DNA of 64,000 nucleotides from Litoribrevibacter albus. GTDB lineage: Bacteria; Pseudomonadota; Gammaproteobacteria; Pseudomonadales; Litoribrevibacteraceae. Within the stretch, counting starts at the first letter, position 1. Every line of letters starts with the position of its first letter. The notes below the pieces were generated by a model. The model did no database searches, was not told where the DNA came from, and saw nothing but the letters and a program-made list of their open reading frames with translations. The translations under genes and the position numbers were made by a program. Location: contig NZ_BSNM01000015.1 in the NCBI RefSeq assembly GCF_030159995.1, positions 62,001 to 126,000 on the forward strand, given 5' to 3'. This document shows positions 28,855-38,961 of the stretch, in pieces.

Positions 28855-28881
28855 CGTCCTAACCTCCGGGAGGTTAGGACG
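28855..28881. repeat. 27-bp near-perfect palindrome before holC
   Basis: CGTCCTAACCTCC, one base, then its exact reverse complement. It lies between pepA and holC with no T run, so it is not a classic terminator. In RNA it would fold tightly just upstream of the holC start. It shares CGTCCTAAC with a hairpin at 2792-2810. Confidence 0.7.
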
Positions 28882-28906
28882 ACTGCTAAAAGTTTAGATT
28901 GAGCGA

Positions 28907-30373
28907 TTATACGTTGTTTAACAGATAATTTACGAGAAGTGGTACCGGGCGGCCGGTGCTGCCTTTTTGCTTACCTGCGCTGTTCCAGGCAGTACCCGCG
29001 ATATCCAAATGTGCCCACTTGTACTTCTTGGTGAAGCGTGACAAGAAACACGCCGCAGTGATACTACCGCCCCAACGGCTGCCAATATTTGCTATATCTG
29101 CAAAGTTGGAGTCCAGTTCTTCCTGATACTCGTCCCATAGCGGCATCGGCCAAACGCGATCCCAGGCGGATAAGCCGGAACTCACAATGGCTTCACCTAA
29201 CGCTTCGTCGTTTGAGTAAACGGCAGATGGGTGGTTACCCAGTGCCACAACACACGCACCCGTTAAGGTAGCAATGTCGATAACGGTTTTAGGATTGAAT
29301 TTCTCAACGTAGGTTAGGGCATCGCACAGAACCAGGCGACCTTCTGCATCGGTGTTGAGAATTTCAACGGTTGTACCTGACATGGTTGTAACAATGTCGC
29401 CCGGCTTCGTTGCTTTACCACTAGGCATATTCTCAGCGGCTGCAACCACACCGATGATGTTGGCTTTGGGTTCGATATCAATAATGGCCTGCATAGCTCC
29501 AAACACAGAACCAGCGCCGCACATGTCCCATTTCATTTCGTCCATACCTGCGCCAGGCTTCAAGCTGATGCCACCGGTGTCGAAGGTAATCCCTTTGCCA
29601 ACCAATACGTTTGGTTGATCATCGCCGGCGTTTTTATATTCCATGACGATCAATTTTGCTGGCTCTTCACTGCCTCGGCTCACAGAAAGCAAAGACCCCA
29701 TTCCCAACTCAGACATCTCTTTTTCATCAAGGATGGTGACAGAAAGTTTGTCTGATGTGTTTGCTAACTCAAGCGCTTTGTCTGCAAGGTAGGTCGGTGT
29801 ACAAACGTTACCAGGCAGGTTACCCAAGGTCTTGGTCAGGGCCATACCTTTTGCCGTTGCTTTTGCTTGAGTAATTGACGTTTCATTAGCTCCGTCAACG
29901 TGAAGGCGGATAGATTCCAACTTGGTTGCAGGCGCTTTTTCGCTTTTCAGTTCATCAAATACATAATTTGAGGACTCAATTGCCAACACTGTTTGTTCAA
30001 CTTTCCAGTTGTTGTCCCGGTTCTTAACATCGGCTTCCGCAATAAATAGCGCAGCGGAATCTGTAGATGTTGATTTAATGGCTTCTGCGGCCGCATTGGC
30101 CGCAGCAATGAAGCCGGCTTCGGTCAGTTCGTCTTTACCAAGGCCAATTAGAATCAGACGTTTTCCGGAAAAGCCCGTTGGGCTGAACAACGTATACTTT
30201 TCACCTTTCTTACCTTTGAAGTCTTCTGAGGCGATGACCTGGCTGATTAAGCCTTCTGTTTGTTCATCCGCTTGTTTAGCTGAACCCGTTAGTTCGCCTT
30301 CCTGTTGAATACCAATCACTAGGCAGTTTGATGAGCTGGATAGAATATCTCCGCTGTCCAGTACAAAATTCAT
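28907..30373 (-). CDS. pepA: leucyl aminopeptidase (M17)
   Basis: A 488-residue two-zinc aminopeptidase. The C-terminal catalytic domain carries GKGITFDTGGISLKP and the family signature NTDAEGRLVLCDALTY, which supply metal ligands and the catalytic Arg. The N-terminal domain (~1-160) is the usual macro-like domain. It cleaves N-terminal residues from peptides; in E. coli the same protein also binds DNA at carAB and cer sites, which I do not infer here. It is divergent from lptF and upstream of holC. Confidence 0.97.
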   Translation of the reverse strand: MNFVLDSGDILSSSSNCLVIGIQQEGELTGSAKQADEQTEGLISQVIASEDFKGKKGEKYTLFSPTGFSGKRLILIGLGKDELTEAGFIAAANAAAEAIKSTSTDSAALFIAEADVKNRDNNWKVEQTVLAIESSNYVFDELKSEKAPATKLESIRLHVDGANETSITQAKATAKGMALTKTLGNLPGNVCTPTYLADKALELANTSDKLSVTILDEKEMSELGMGSLLSVSRGSEEPAKLIVMEYKNAGDDQPNVLVGKGITFDTGGISLKPGAGMDEMKWDMCGAGSVFGAMQAIIDIEPKANIIGVVAAAENMPSGKATKPGDIVTTMSGTTVEILNTDAEGRLVLCDALTYVEKFNPKTVIDIATLTGACVVALGNHPSAVYSNDEALGEAIVSSGLSAWDRVWPMPLWDEYQEELDSNFADIANIGSRWGGSITAACFLSRFTKKYKWAHLDIAGTAWNSAGKQKGSTGRPVPLLVNYLLNNV

Positions 30374-30653
30374 TAGATGCTCCGCAAGACTTTATGAAAA
30401 TAATGATGGATAATTGCCCGTTTCGTGGCATCAGGGTTGAAAACCTGAGTACCGACACCGAGTTAGCACGCGTTCCTTCTTTAAATAAGATCGGGCGGCT
30501 GGTTGAGTAAGAACTGTCGAAGTTGTTATACGTTCTCTACTCTTGGTGTGTGGTTTTTATTTAGACAATTGATTCTCAATTAAATAATTGAATTAGTGTA
30601 TCCCTCTAATGTCAGGACTTCCAGTGTCAATATTGAGGGGTTAAGGGTCCGTT
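30374..30653. promoter_or_regulatory. divergent promoter region, pepA and lptF
   Basis: A 280-bp gap between divergent pepA and lptF must hold both promoters. An AT-rich near-palindrome CAATTAAATAATTG occurs around 30574-30587. A 60-codon open frame here overlaps no recognisable protein and is probably chance. No box can be assigned firmly. Confidence 0.4.
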
Positions 30654-31787
30654 TTGATTATTTTCAAATATCTGGCACGCCAGGTTATCGTCAACATGCT
30701 AGCGATCATCAGTATCCTCTTGATGATCATCGTCAGTGCGCGGTTGGTGAAATATTTCCGATACATTGCTGAAGGAACTCTCGCGCCTGAATTTCTACTG
30801 CTGTTCATTGGGTATCGAATTCCCGGCTTTCTGGAACTTATTGTACCGCTGGCGTTTTTTCTGAGCTTGTTACTTGCATACGGACGAATGTATCTGGATT
30901 CCGAGATGGCTGTTCTGTCGTCTTGTGGGATGAGTCGCCAGCACCTGTTGAGATACACGCTGGGTGTCTCAGTGATTGCCTTTACTATGGTCGCCAGTAT
31001 GACCTTGGGGCTGACAGCCTGGGGTGAACGTGAAGTTCAGAACATTAAGGACCAGCAGAAGTCCATGCACGTATTGGATTTCATTTCCGAGCGATCGTTC
31101 AGTGTGATTAAGAAGGCCGGTGTGGTGGTTTATGCCGGAGACATGACGGACGACAAATCAAGAATGTACGATATTTTTGCCAGCCGAAGTGTTCCGGGAC
31201 AAGAAGATATGCGTGACGTGATTGTCGCTGAAAGTGGTTATCAGCAAACGTCTGCAAATGGTGAACGCTTGTTGATTCTCGAACACGGTCAGCGGGTGAT
31301 GTTAATACCTGGGCAACTTGAAGCGGACGTAGTCGATTTCGAAGAGCTGCATGTTCGTTTACCAAGGTCGGTTGTGGTTAAACGTAAAGACGTTGAAGGC
31401 ATGGATGTGTCCGAATTGTGGCAACAAGATAATCCTGATGCGAGAGCTTACCTTCACTGGCGTTTGGCACTGCCATTTATGTTACCCATTCTGGCCTTAC
31501 TGGCTGTGCCGCTGAGTGAAATTAACCCAAGAGATGGTCAAGTTAAGCGCTTTGTACCGGCGATCATTATTATCCTTGGGTATGCCGGGTTAATGATTTG
31601 GGCTCGGGATAATATTGAAAAGGACAAATTACATCCCGTGGTGATGTGGTCTGTTCATCTGGTCTTTATTGCCTTAGCGGTCTTTTTAAATCGTCAAATC
31701 TGGAAAGATAAGGCAATTATGGCAGCTCAGATGACTGTTCAAAACAAAGGTGCCTCTTCGGGGACATCCAAGGGAGGAGCAGCCTGA
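30654..31787 (+). CDS. lptF: LPS export permease LptF
   Basis: A 377-residue inner-membrane subunit of the LptB2FG complex that extracts LPS and passes it to LptC and LptA. It starts with a TTG (30654), preceded by AAGGG; the resulting N-terminus IIFKYLARQVIVN is that of LptF, and no ATG fits. Two N-terminal plus later membrane segments (~10-30, 50-80, 100-125, and ~280-355) enclose a periplasmic beta-jellyroll domain (~130-260). It overlaps lptG by one base (TGATG), indicating translational coupling. Confidence 0.96.
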   Translation: MIIFKYLARQVIVNMLAIISILLMIIVSARLVKYFRYIAEGTLAPEFLLLFIGYRIPGFLELIVPLAFFLSLLLAYGRMYLDSEMAVLSSCGMSRQHLLRYTLGVSVIAFTMVASMTLGLTAWGEREVQNIKDQQKSMHVLDFISERSFSVIKKAGVVVYAGDMTDDKSRMYDIFASRSVPGQEDMRDVIVAESGYQQTSANGERLLILEHGQRVMLIPGQLEADVVDFEELHVRLPRSVVVKRKDVEGMDVSELWQQDNPDARAYLHWRLALPFMLPILALLAVPLSEINPRDGQVKRFVPAIIIILGYAGLMIWARDNIEKDKLHPVVMWSVHLVFIALAVFLNRQIWKDKAIMAAQMTVQNKGASSGTSKGGAA

Positions 31788-32869
31788 TGACTATCCCGGG
31801 AATGAACACCGTTGAACGCTACATTGCAAAGGTGGTGTTTACATCATTTGCTGCGCTGGCCCTGATTATTTTAGGGCTGGATTTGTTGTTCTCTTTCTTA
31901 ACGGAATTGGATGACACTCGAAACCAATATCAAATATTTGATGCTTTTCTGTTTATGTTGATGACGGTGCCTCGTCGTCTTTACGAGTATCTGCCGTTGT
32001 TGGCAATGATCGGTGCGTTAATTGGTATTGGCCGATTGGCAAATAACAGTGAGTTGGTAATTCTTCGTGCGGCAGGGATGTCTACCTACCGTATTGTTTA
32101 TGCCGTAATGAAAGCGGCGTTTCTCTTGATGCTGGTAGGTTTTTTACTTGGGCAATTGGTTGTGCCTGCATCTGAGTCGTATGCACAAACCAGCAAAGCG
32201 GTGAAAATGGCGAATGGCGATAGCCAACTTATCCACAAGGGGAAGGGCTTCTGGCATAAAGAAAGTAATGAGTTTGTTCACTTTGCGGTTGTCGAGCCTT
32301 CTGGCAGATTGCATGGTGTGACTCGTTATCAGTTCGATGATCAGAAACGCTTAACGTCTATGGAATATTCCAAGATGGCAGAGTATCAGGATCAACAGTG
32401 GCATCTATACGAAACCACCCGCACCGAGTTTATCGATAACAAAACGCAGGTGATTCAACTACCGGAACAATCCTGGAATGTGTCTCTGCAACCCGCCTTA
32501 CTCTCAGTGATTGTGTTGAAGCCGGATTATCTGGCGATGACGGACTTGTATTCGTTGTCGAATTATCTTGAAGTGCAAGGGTTGGATGCCGGTGCCTTCA
32601 AGTTATCTTTTTGGCGAAAACTTTATCAGCCGTTGGCCATTGGTGCCTTGGTGTTGATTGGTATTTCGTTTGTCTTTGGGCCATTGCGCTCTGTGGCTAT
32701 GGGAACCCGTTTGTTCTACGGGATTATCACCGGCCTAACCTTCAAGTACTTACAAGACTTCATGGGTCCAGCGGCTTCGGTGTTCGGTATTGAGCCTTGG
32801 TTAGCGGCTCTGATGCCCATTGCGTTGTGTGCTGTGATTGGGTTTGTGATGATACGTCGAGCTGGTTAA
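31787..32869 (+). CDS. lptG: LPS export permease LptG
   Basis: A 360-residue partner of LptF. N-terminal membrane segments (e.g. VVFTSFAALALIILG at ~15-30) carry the usual LptG N-terminus VERYIAKVV; FLTELDDTRNQY follows. A periplasmic jellyroll domain lies at ~130-260, then a C-terminal membrane bundle. ATG 31787 overlaps the lptF stop and has a strong GGGAGGAG upstream; ATG 31802 is an alternative. A hairpin spans its stop codon. Confidence 0.96.
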   Translation: MTIPGMNTVERYIAKVVFTSFAALALIILGLDLLFSFLTELDDTRNQYQIFDAFLFMLMTVPRRLYEYLPLLAMIGALIGIGRLANNSELVILRAAGMSTYRIVYAVMKAAFLLMLVGFLLGQLVVPASESYAQTSKAVKMANGDSQLIHKGKGFWHKESNEFVHFAVVEPSGRLHGVTRYQFDDQKRLTSMEYSKMAEYQDQQWHLYETTRTEFIDNKTQVIQLPEQSWNVSLQPALLSVIVLKPDYLAMTDLYSLSNYLEVQGLDAGAFKLSFWRKLYQPLAIGALVLIGISFVFGPLRSVAMGTRLFYGIITGLTFKYLQDFMGPAASVFGIEPWLAALMPIALCAVIGFVMIRRAG

Positions 32870-32879
32870 TACCAGCTCG
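32858..32879. terminator. hairpin over the lptG stop codon
   Basis: CGAGCTGG-TTAATA-CCAGCTCG, a perfect 8-bp stem whose loop includes the lptG stop. It lacks a clear T run, so it is a weak or non-standard terminator between convergent lptG and the RDD gene. Confidence 0.45.
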
Positions 32880-32892
32880 TTAAGTTGAGAAA

Positions 32893-33357
32893 TTACTTTT
32901 CCGGTTTAGGAATGATCACAGTTCGCGTACCTGAGATTTTCTCATGCCAGGTAACTTTGTCTTTATCGAAGAACAACCAAAGATAACCAAGTCCAAAGCA
33001 ACCAGCAGACACAAATGCCGCTAAAAATCGCACCAAGGATTGTTGAAGGGTGATCGGACGTCCATCCGGGGTTTCCGCTCTTAAACGCCATGCTTTCATC
33101 CCTGCCGTTTGACCTCCGTTGGTCCAGAACTTGGCAAAGAAGCCATAGATCACCAGAAATATTAAGCTCTGAAATACCGGGCCTTGAACCGCTTCCATTC
33201 GATTAAATGCTGTGGCGATTGCGCCTACAAAAAACATCAAACCCAAGACAACTAACAGGTCATACACCATAGCAATTAAGCGACGGAAAATACCGGCACT
33301 GGGATCGATGGCTTGAATTGGATACGGTTGAGATAAATTTGGTTGCATAATTTTCAT
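32893..33357 (-). CDS. RDD family membrane protein
   Basis: A 154-residue RDD protein. After ~20 residues it has AGIFRRLIAMVYDLLVV, the RDD motif (R...D) in the first membrane helix, then a second helix (~70-90), a conserved GQTAGMKAWRLR loop and a third hydrophobic stretch (~108-130). RDD proteins are small inner-membrane proteins; some are thought to act in ion transport or ion stress, but the function here is unknown. It is convergent with lptG. Confidence 0.92.
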   Translation of the reverse strand: MKIMQPNLSQPYPIQAIDPSAGIFRRLIAMVYDLLVVLGLMFFVGAIATAFNRMEAVQGPVFQSLIFLVIYGFFAKFWTNGGQTAGMKAWRLRAETPDGRPITLQQSLVRFLAAFVSAGCFGLGYLWLFFDKDKVTWHEKISGTRTVIIPKPEK

Positions 33358-33541
33358 TGACCACTAAAACAAGCGAAAGGCATTCTATTAGGGAGGGCAT
33401 TCTAATGGAATGCGGAATGGCTTCCTAGTGGCCCGATTCGTTTCATTGATAGTTAAACGGTTTCGTTTGCTATTCTGAGAGTTGTTAACCCGTGTACCTT
33501 AGGGTGTCAGGGAAGTAAAAGAACGTTAAATAGGATTATCT

Positions 33542-34777
33542 GTGACCCGTCAGCTAAAACCATATCTACCAGGGCTTCTCTTATTATGTCTGGCTCAATA
33601 TTTAGTGGAAACCCAGACAGCATTACTTACCGATTGGTTTGAGTTTCTAAAGTGGTCAGGTTACGGACTCTTACTAATTACCTTGGGCATGTCGGTTCAC
33701 TTTAATCGTCCTTTTTACGCACACACTACGATTCTCCTCGGTATACAGTATTATCTGGTACAGACTTACCTGCAGGCACCGTCCACTGAGCTGGATGTTC
33801 AAGCGCAATACGTGTGGTTAGCCTTATGGTTCCCAATCAGTTTGTTAATCGTATCGCTGATGCCTTCTAAGCCAGTCATGCATGTCAGTCAGGCGGTCAC
33901 TGTAGCCTTATATCTTGCGTTGTTGGCCTGGCCTTGGTTAGACATTTCTTCCTATTCCGATTGGTATTATGGAATGCTCATTGAAGGAGGTGTGAAAGAG
34001 CAGCTCTTACAATTGTGGCCAGTCCCTTGGTCAGTGTCTTCGATGGCCATTTGGGGGAGTTACATTTTGGCTTTGAGTGCCGCACTAGGATTGGCGCATT
34101 GGATGAAGTTACCCAAGGTGTTACCAATTTTGGTAGTGGCTGGCTTCATTTTAAATCTTCGATTCCACTTGCCTTATGAATCCACCTTGATGGTGTTAGC
34201 GGCCGTTTTGTCGTTGTTGATCTATTTAATGCAACAGTCCTGGCAGTTGGTATATCTGGATGAATTAACCGGTTTACCTGGGCGTCGCGCCTTGAATGAA
34301 ACCATGCAAGGGTTAGGACGAAAGTACACCATTGCGATGATGGATGTGGATCACTTCAAGAAATTCAATGATACCTATGGGCATGATATTGGAGATCAGG
34401 TATTGCGAATGGTGGCTGCACGAATTAATGAAGTGACCGGTGGTGGTAAGCCGTTTCGATACGGTGGCGAGGAGTTTTCTATTGTCTTTTCTGGCAAGTC
34501 TGTGGATCAAACCCTGGCGCATCTTGAGGCGGTGAGAACGGCCATTCAGAATTATCAATTGACGATTCGCCAGTCGGATCGACCTGAAGACCATAAAGAA
34601 GGCAAAAAGCAGCGTAAAGGCAAAACCTCCGATGGCACGGAACAGGTCTCGGTGACCATCAGTATAGGTGTGGCAGAACGAACCTCGGACGACAAAGACC
34701 CTAATGTTGTGCTCAAGAATGCCGATAAGGCCCTGTACAGGGCGAAAGAATCAGGACGAAACTGTGTGTGCCAATAA
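33542..34777 (+). CDS. membrane-anchored GGDEF diguanylate cyclase
   Basis: A 411-residue protein with GTG start. About seven hydrophobic segments fill residues ~8-230, forming an integral-membrane sensor. The GGDEF domain (~240-411) has the active motif GGEEF in FRYGGEEFSIV and the substrate-binding DVDHFKKFND. The residues five places upstream (TGGG) do not form RxxD, so feedback inhibition through the primary I-site is probably missing. A Lys/Glu-rich insertion (~345-365) interrupts the domain. A chemoreceptor gene follows after 90-110 bases. Confidence 0.93.
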   Translation: MTRQLKPYLPGLLLLCLAQYLVETQTALLTDWFEFLKWSGYGLLLITLGMSVHFNRPFYAHTTILLGIQYYLVQTYLQAPSTELDVQAQYVWLALWFPISLLIVSLMPSKPVMHVSQAVTVALYLALLAWPWLDISSYSDWYYGMLIEGGVKEQLLQLWPVPWSVSSMAIWGSYILALSAALGLAHWMKLPKVLPILVVAGFILNLRFHLPYESTLMVLAAVLSLLIYLMQQSWQLVYLDELTGLPGRRALNETMQGLGRKYTIAMMDVDHFKKFNDTYGHDIGDQVLRMVAARINEVTGGGKPFRYGGEEFSIVFSGKSVDQTLAHLEAVRTAIQNYQLTIRQSDRPEDHKEGKKQRKGKTSDGTEQVSVTISIGVAERTSDDKDPNVVLKNADKALYRAKESGRNCVCQ

Positions 34778-34886
34778 TAACCATCAATAATTGGTGATCT
34801 AGGGGGACACACAGCTGCACGGAATTAGCAAACATCACGCTCTGAACTAAAGTTATTACTGAAGCTTGATGTTTGAGGATTTCCAA

Positions 34887-36512
34887 ATGTCCATTCTGAC
34901 CCGCAGTTTATCTGCACGTCTTATCGCTGTGACGTTTCTAGGCACAGTCGTTTCACTTTGTGTTGCCCTTTGGGGTATGTCTAATATTAATTCTTCTGTG
35001 GATGGGTATCGCAATCTTGTGAGCGTTTCTGTGGATTCAGAACGTACGATTGGTGCGATGAACTACGCATTCAAAGTGCAGGTTCAGGAATGGAAAAATG
35101 TGCTTATTCGTGGCAGCGATGATAAACAAAGAGCGAAGTACTGGGGGCGTTTCCAAGAGAAGAAAGATGAGATCAGAGCGTTATCCACCTACCTGAAAAA
35201 AATTCTTAAGAACAAAGACGCGTTAAAGCTGGTGAATGAATTCATTCAGGCTTATGAAGTTGCGATGCCTAAGTATGAAGCTGGATTCAGAGCCTTTGAA
35301 CAGGCGGGTTACAACCATTCAGCAGGTGATAAAGCCGTAAAAGGCATTGATCGAGCACCTGCTGAATTGTTGGTTAAGGCTCAGGATTTAATTTCAAAAA
35401 TAGTGCTTGAGGAAAGCACACATATGGATGAGTCTGCCCATTCGGCGTTTCTAACTTCCGTGGTTATCTTACTGATTGCTTCGGTGGTTATTTTAGGCTT
35501 ACTCATCTTAGGCTTTAATCGAGGCTTAATTAATCCAACCAGAGAACTCGAACGCTATTTCACATCGCTATCAGAAGGTGACTTGACGGTTACTTGTTCG
35601 ATCCAAAGCAAAGATGAAATTGGTCGTTTAGCTCGCTCTGCAAGAACACTTCAAAACTATTTAATGGATGTGGCCGCATCGATGAAGCACAGTGTGGCCA
35701 GTGTCGATCAGGCATTTTCTGAAGTGAAAGAGTCTTCCAGACAAGTCTCGCAAGCCGCTGCAGAACAGAGCAGTTGTTCTGAAACGGTGGCCGCCGCTGT
35801 CAACGAAATGGCTTCAGCCGCGCAGGAAATCTCATCAAATGCAACGGCAGCTGCGGAAGCCGTAGATGAGACTAAAGCCATTTCCGACATGGGAACACAA
35901 ACCATGCAGAATACCGTTGCTGGTATTAACCAATTGGCGGAAGAAATTGGCAATGCGGCCGACGTTGTACAGAAGTTGGAACAGGAATCTCAAAACATCG
36001 GGACGGTACTTAATGTTATTCAAGGCATTGCAGAGCAGACTAACTTGCTGGCGCTGAATGCTGCGATTGAGGCTGCCCGTGCCGGTGAACAAGGTCGTGG
36101 ATTTGCGGTGGTGGCTGATGAGGTAAGAACGCTAGCGCAGAAAACCCAGGACTCCACCACGGAAATTCAAGACATCATCGATAATATTCAAAAAGGGGCT
36201 CAGGCAGCCGTATCGGCCATGACCAGTGGTTCTGATCGTACAGCAGCGTCTGTTAGTCAGGTGAATGAGGCAGGGTCGGCGCTTGAGAAAATCAATGAGC
36301 AAGTGACTCGTATTCATGATATGAACATCCAGATCGCGGCGGCGTCAGAAGAGCAGACTCAAGTCATCGATGAGATTTCAAATAACGTTCGTGAGATTGC
36401 TGATCTTTCTGTGAAAACCAGTGAATTCGCATCCCATGGTGAGGACTCATTAGGTTGCCTGGATGAAGTGAAACAAGAACAGATCAAGTTGGCGGGTCGT
36501 TTGAGGACGTAA
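34887..36512 (+). CDS. methyl-accepting chemotaxis protein
   Basis: A 541-residue chemoreceptor. An N-terminal membrane helix (~8-28) is followed by a periplasmic helical domain (~30-185, four-helix-bundle-like), a second membrane helix (~190-212), a HAMP domain, and a cytoplasmic signalling helix with the invariant hairpin tip [19 protein letters not shown]. It relays ligand binding to CheA/CheW. No CheB/CheR-binding pentapeptide is seen at the C-terminus. ATG 34887 is chosen for GAGGA upstream. Ligand unknown. Confidence 0.95.
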   Translation: MSILTRSLSARLIAVTFLGTVVSLCVALWGMSNINSSVDGYRNLVSVSVDSERTIGAMNYAFKVQVQEWKNVLIRGSDDKQRAKYWGRFQEKKDEIRALSTYLKKILKNKDALKLVNEFIQAYEVAMPKYEAGFRAFEQAGYNHSAGDKAVKGIDRAPAELLVKAQDLISKIVLEESTHMDESAHSAFLTSVVILLIASVVILGLLILGFNRGLINPTRELERYFTSLSEGDLTVTCSIQSKDEIGRLARSARTLQNYLMDVAASMKHSVASVDQAFSEVKESSRQVSQAAAEQSSCSETVAAAVNEMASAAQEISSNATAAAEAVDETKAISDMGTQTMQNTVAGINQLAEEIGNAADVVQKLEQESQNIGTVLNVIQGIAEQTNLLALNAAIEAARAGEQGRGFAVVADEVRTLAQKTQDSTTEIQDIIDNIQKGAQAAVSAMTSGSDRTAASVSQVNEAGSALEKINEQVTRIHDMNIQIAAASEEQTQVIDEISNNVREIADLSVKTSEFASHGEDSLGCLDEVKQEQIKLAGRLRT

Positions 36513-36569
36513 CCCTTCCTTGGAGGAATGAACAATATTCCTCCATCTTGTCAAAAAAGACTCTTTATT

Positions 36570-36605
36570 AATGCCTGCATTCCCTTAGAATGTGGGCATT
36601 TTTTA
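36570..36605 (+). terminator. rho-independent terminator of the chemoreceptor gene
   Basis: AATGCCTGCATTC pairs with GAATGTGGGCATT (minor mismatches), followed by five T's, 57 bases past the stop. Confidence 0.85.
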
Positions 36606-36659
36606 TGGATCAGGTTTGGTTTTGATGTTGATCCGGTGACTCAAAATAGGAGATCAGAA

Positions 36660-37841
36660 ATGAAAGATGTGGTGATTGTATCCGCAGTACGTACGGCAAT
36701 TGGTGCTTTTGGCGGTGGCTTGTCGAGTTTGTCTGCGGTTAAATTGGGCGAAACAGTGATCTCTGCTGCTCTTGAAAAAGCGGGTGTATCCGGTGATCAA
36801 GTGGATGAAGTCATCATGGGACAGGTATTAACGGCTGGTTGTGGTCAGAATCCGGCTCGTCAATCAACTATCAATGCGGGCCTACCAAACACGACGCCTG
36901 CTTTGACGATCAATAAAGTCTGTGGTTCAGGTCTGAAAGCTGTGCACATGGCGATTCAAGCGATTCGTTGTGGAGATGCCGAGGTTGTGGTTGCTGGTGG
37001 TCAGGAAAGCATGAGCCAAGCGCCGCATGTGTTGCCTAATTCGCGAAATGGTCAGCGTATGGGGAACTGGAACATGGTAGATACCATGATTAATGACGGT
37101 CTTTGGGATGCATTCAACGACTATCACATGGGAATTACCGCTGAAAACCTGGCTGAGAAATACGAGATTAGCCGTGAAGCACAAGATGAGTTCGCCGCTG
37201 CGTCTCAACAGAAAGCATGTGCCGCTATCGAGGCTGGCAAGTTTGTGGATGAGATTGTGCCGGTAACGATTCCTCAGCGTAAGGGTGATCCTATCGTTGT
37301 GGATAAAGACGAATGCCCACGCGCAGGAACGACGGCAGAGAAATTAGCGGGTATGCGTCCTGCGTTTAAGAAAGACGGAACGGTGACTGCTGCCAACGCG
37401 TCTTCTTTGAATGATGGTGCCGCTGCTGTGGTTGTGATGAGCAAAGAAAAAGCAGATGCATTAGGTCTTGAGCCATTGGCTGTCATCCGTGGTTACGCAA
37501 ATGCTGGTGTTGCTCCTGAAATCATGGGTATTGGCCCTGTGACAGCGACACAACGCTGTCTGGAGAAAGCAGGTTGGACAGTGAATGACTTAGATGTGAT
37601 CGAAGCCAACGAAGCCTTTGCTGTTCAGTCTTTGTCTGTAGGTAAAGAGCTGGGCTGGGACGCTGACCGAGTAAACGTAAATGGTGGTGCTATTGCATTG
37701 GGCCATCCGATTGGTGCATCGGGCTGTCGTGTTCTAGTTAGTCTTCTTCATGAGATGAAGCGTCGTGGACAAGCGAAAGGTTTGGCTACGTTATGTATCG
37801 GTGGTGGTATGGGCGTCGCTCTGGCGGTAGAAACAGCCTAA
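36660..37841 (+). CDS. acetyl-CoA C-acetyltransferase (thiolase)
   Basis: A 393-residue degradative/biosynthetic thiolase that interconverts two acetyl-CoA with acetoacetyl-CoA. The nucleophilic Cys is in [10 protein letters not shown] (~88), the His in GHPIGASG (~348), and the second Cys in LCIGGGMG (~378). An open frame extends upstream to 36528, but ATG 36660 with AGGAG at 36648-36652 gives the normal family length. It could serve PHA synthesis (PhaA role) or acetoacetate/fatty-acid breakdown; the phasin gene in this window favours the former weakly. It is monocistronic. Confidence 0.95.
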   Translation: MKDVVIVSAVRTAIGAFGGGLSSLSAVKLGETVISAALEKAGVSGDQVDEVIMGQVLTAGCGQNPARQSTINAGLPNTTPALTINKVCGSGLKAVHMAIQAIRCGDAEVVVAGGQESMSQAPHVLPNSRNGQRMGNWNMVDTMINDGLWDAFNDYHMGITAENLAEKYEISREAQDEFAAASQQKACAAIEAGKFVDEIVPVTIPQRKGDPIVVDKDECPRAGTTAEKLAGMRPAFKKDGTVTAANASSLNDGAAAVVVMSKEKADALGLEPLAVIRGYANAGVAPEIMGIGPVTATQRCLEKAGWTVNDLDVIEANEAFAVQSLSVGKELGWDADRVNVNGGAIALGHPIGASGCRVLVSLLHEMKRRGQAKGLATLCIGGGMGVALAVETA

Positions 37842-37903
37842 GCCCATTGGCACAAATCGTTGATGAATTTGTAGTTAAACACTTGCTAACTTCATCAGCC
37901 ATC

Positions 37904-37947
37904 ATGCCCCAAAAGTAATCGTATGGATTGCTTTTGGGGCATTTTTT
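37904..37947 (+). terminator. rho-independent terminator of the thiolase gene
   Basis: A long stem, ATGCCCCAAAAG-TAATC with GATTG-CTTTTGGGGCAT, ends in a T run, about 63 bases after the stop. Confidence 0.92.
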
Positions 37948-38052
37948 ATTAGAAATTATTCTTAGAAAGTTGATAAATTCTATAAAAATCAATTTGTTAG
38001 TGATTGGCATGAATATCGGATAGTAGACGTAACTCGTTAAGAAGGAGTTTTT

Positions 38053-38934
38053 ATGTTTACTGCCAATGACATTGCCATATATCTATTGGCCCTTAGTGCC
38101 ACCTGCATTAGCTTTATTGCCTTTTTGTATTTTTTAACCTCACGCTCTAAATATCATTTCCAACGTAAATCTTTACGACAATACGAACTGGTCATTAGTT
38201 TGATCAGAAATATCCAGCAACATAGAGGGCTTAGCCAGGGCATTATCTCTGGAGAACCGGCACTGAAAGATCGCCTGCATGACGTTCAGCGTGAGATTTC
38301 ATTTCTGGTCGAAAGCTTAAATATGTCACTGACAGGTAAGTTAGCGGATCGCTGGGAGAGTTTTTTTGATCACTGGACTCGATTGAGAGGCAATGCCGTC
38401 AATGTGGAAGCCGAAGCGAGCTTTCAGCAACACAACCACATGATCAATAACCTTTTATATCTGGCTGAGAATATTTGTAATAACTCGGATTTAGGGCACA
38501 GCGTCAGTCATGTGAAAGATCAACTGTTATGGCGACAACTGCTGGTTCTGTCTGAGTGTATTGGTCAATCCAGAGCCTTGGGGGCATCTGCGTTAGCCAG
38601 GGGCCATGCCAGCTATTTGGAGCTGATTCGATTCAAAATGTTGAGTGAGATGATCGATGATCGTCTGCATTCTATGGATCACTCTTTGTCTTCAGAACAG
38701 ATGGTTCAGCTTGAGAAAGCCATTAGCCCGGTTAACGATGCTTTAAAGCAGTTTTCCAAGCACTTTGGAGCTTATCCTTATTCGAGTCAGGAGTATTTCT
38801 CCATCGCGACTATGTCGTTGGAACACGTCATTTCTGTTCTGGATGAAGAACTCGACATTATGAAGAAGGCGTATCGGATTTTCCCCAAAAACTTAAAAAA
38901 GCTCCGGTTGAATCAAAAGGCGCTTTCACATTGA
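38053..38934 (+). CDS. membrane-anchored NIT-like sensor protein
   Basis: A 293-residue protein. One membrane segment (~8-30) is followed by an all-helical domain resembling NIT (nitrate/nitrite-sensing) domains: IRNIQQHRGLSQG at ~53-65 and IGQSRALGASALARG at ~175-190 match the two NIT half-motifs (xxRGLS and RALGxxxxARG). No output domain is fused, unlike most NIT proteins, which carry HAMP, histidine kinase or cyclase domains. It ends 27 bases from the LOV-GGDEF-EAL gene in convergent orientation. A signal partner is not evident; assignment is by motif only. Confidence 0.75.
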   Translation: MFTANDIAIYLLALSATCISFIAFLYFLTSRSKYHFQRKSLRQYELVISLIRNIQQHRGLSQGIISGEPALKDRLHDVQREISFLVESLNMSLTGKLADRWESFFDHWTRLRGNAVNVEAEASFQQHNHMINNLLYLAENICNNSDLGHSVSHVKDQLLWRQLLVLSECIGQSRALGASALARGHASYLELIRFKMLSEMIDDRLHSMDHSLSSEQMVQLEKAISPVNDALKQFSKHFGAYPYSSQEYFSIATMSLEHVISVLDEELDIMKKAYRIFPKNLKKLRLNQKALSH

Positions 38935-38961
38935 AACAAAAGTAAGCCTTAGCCAGTAGGG

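Noticed and set aside
30328-30510. Sixty-codon frame in the pepA-lptF gap
   Set aside because: It overlaps the pepA start and promoter region and looks like chance.
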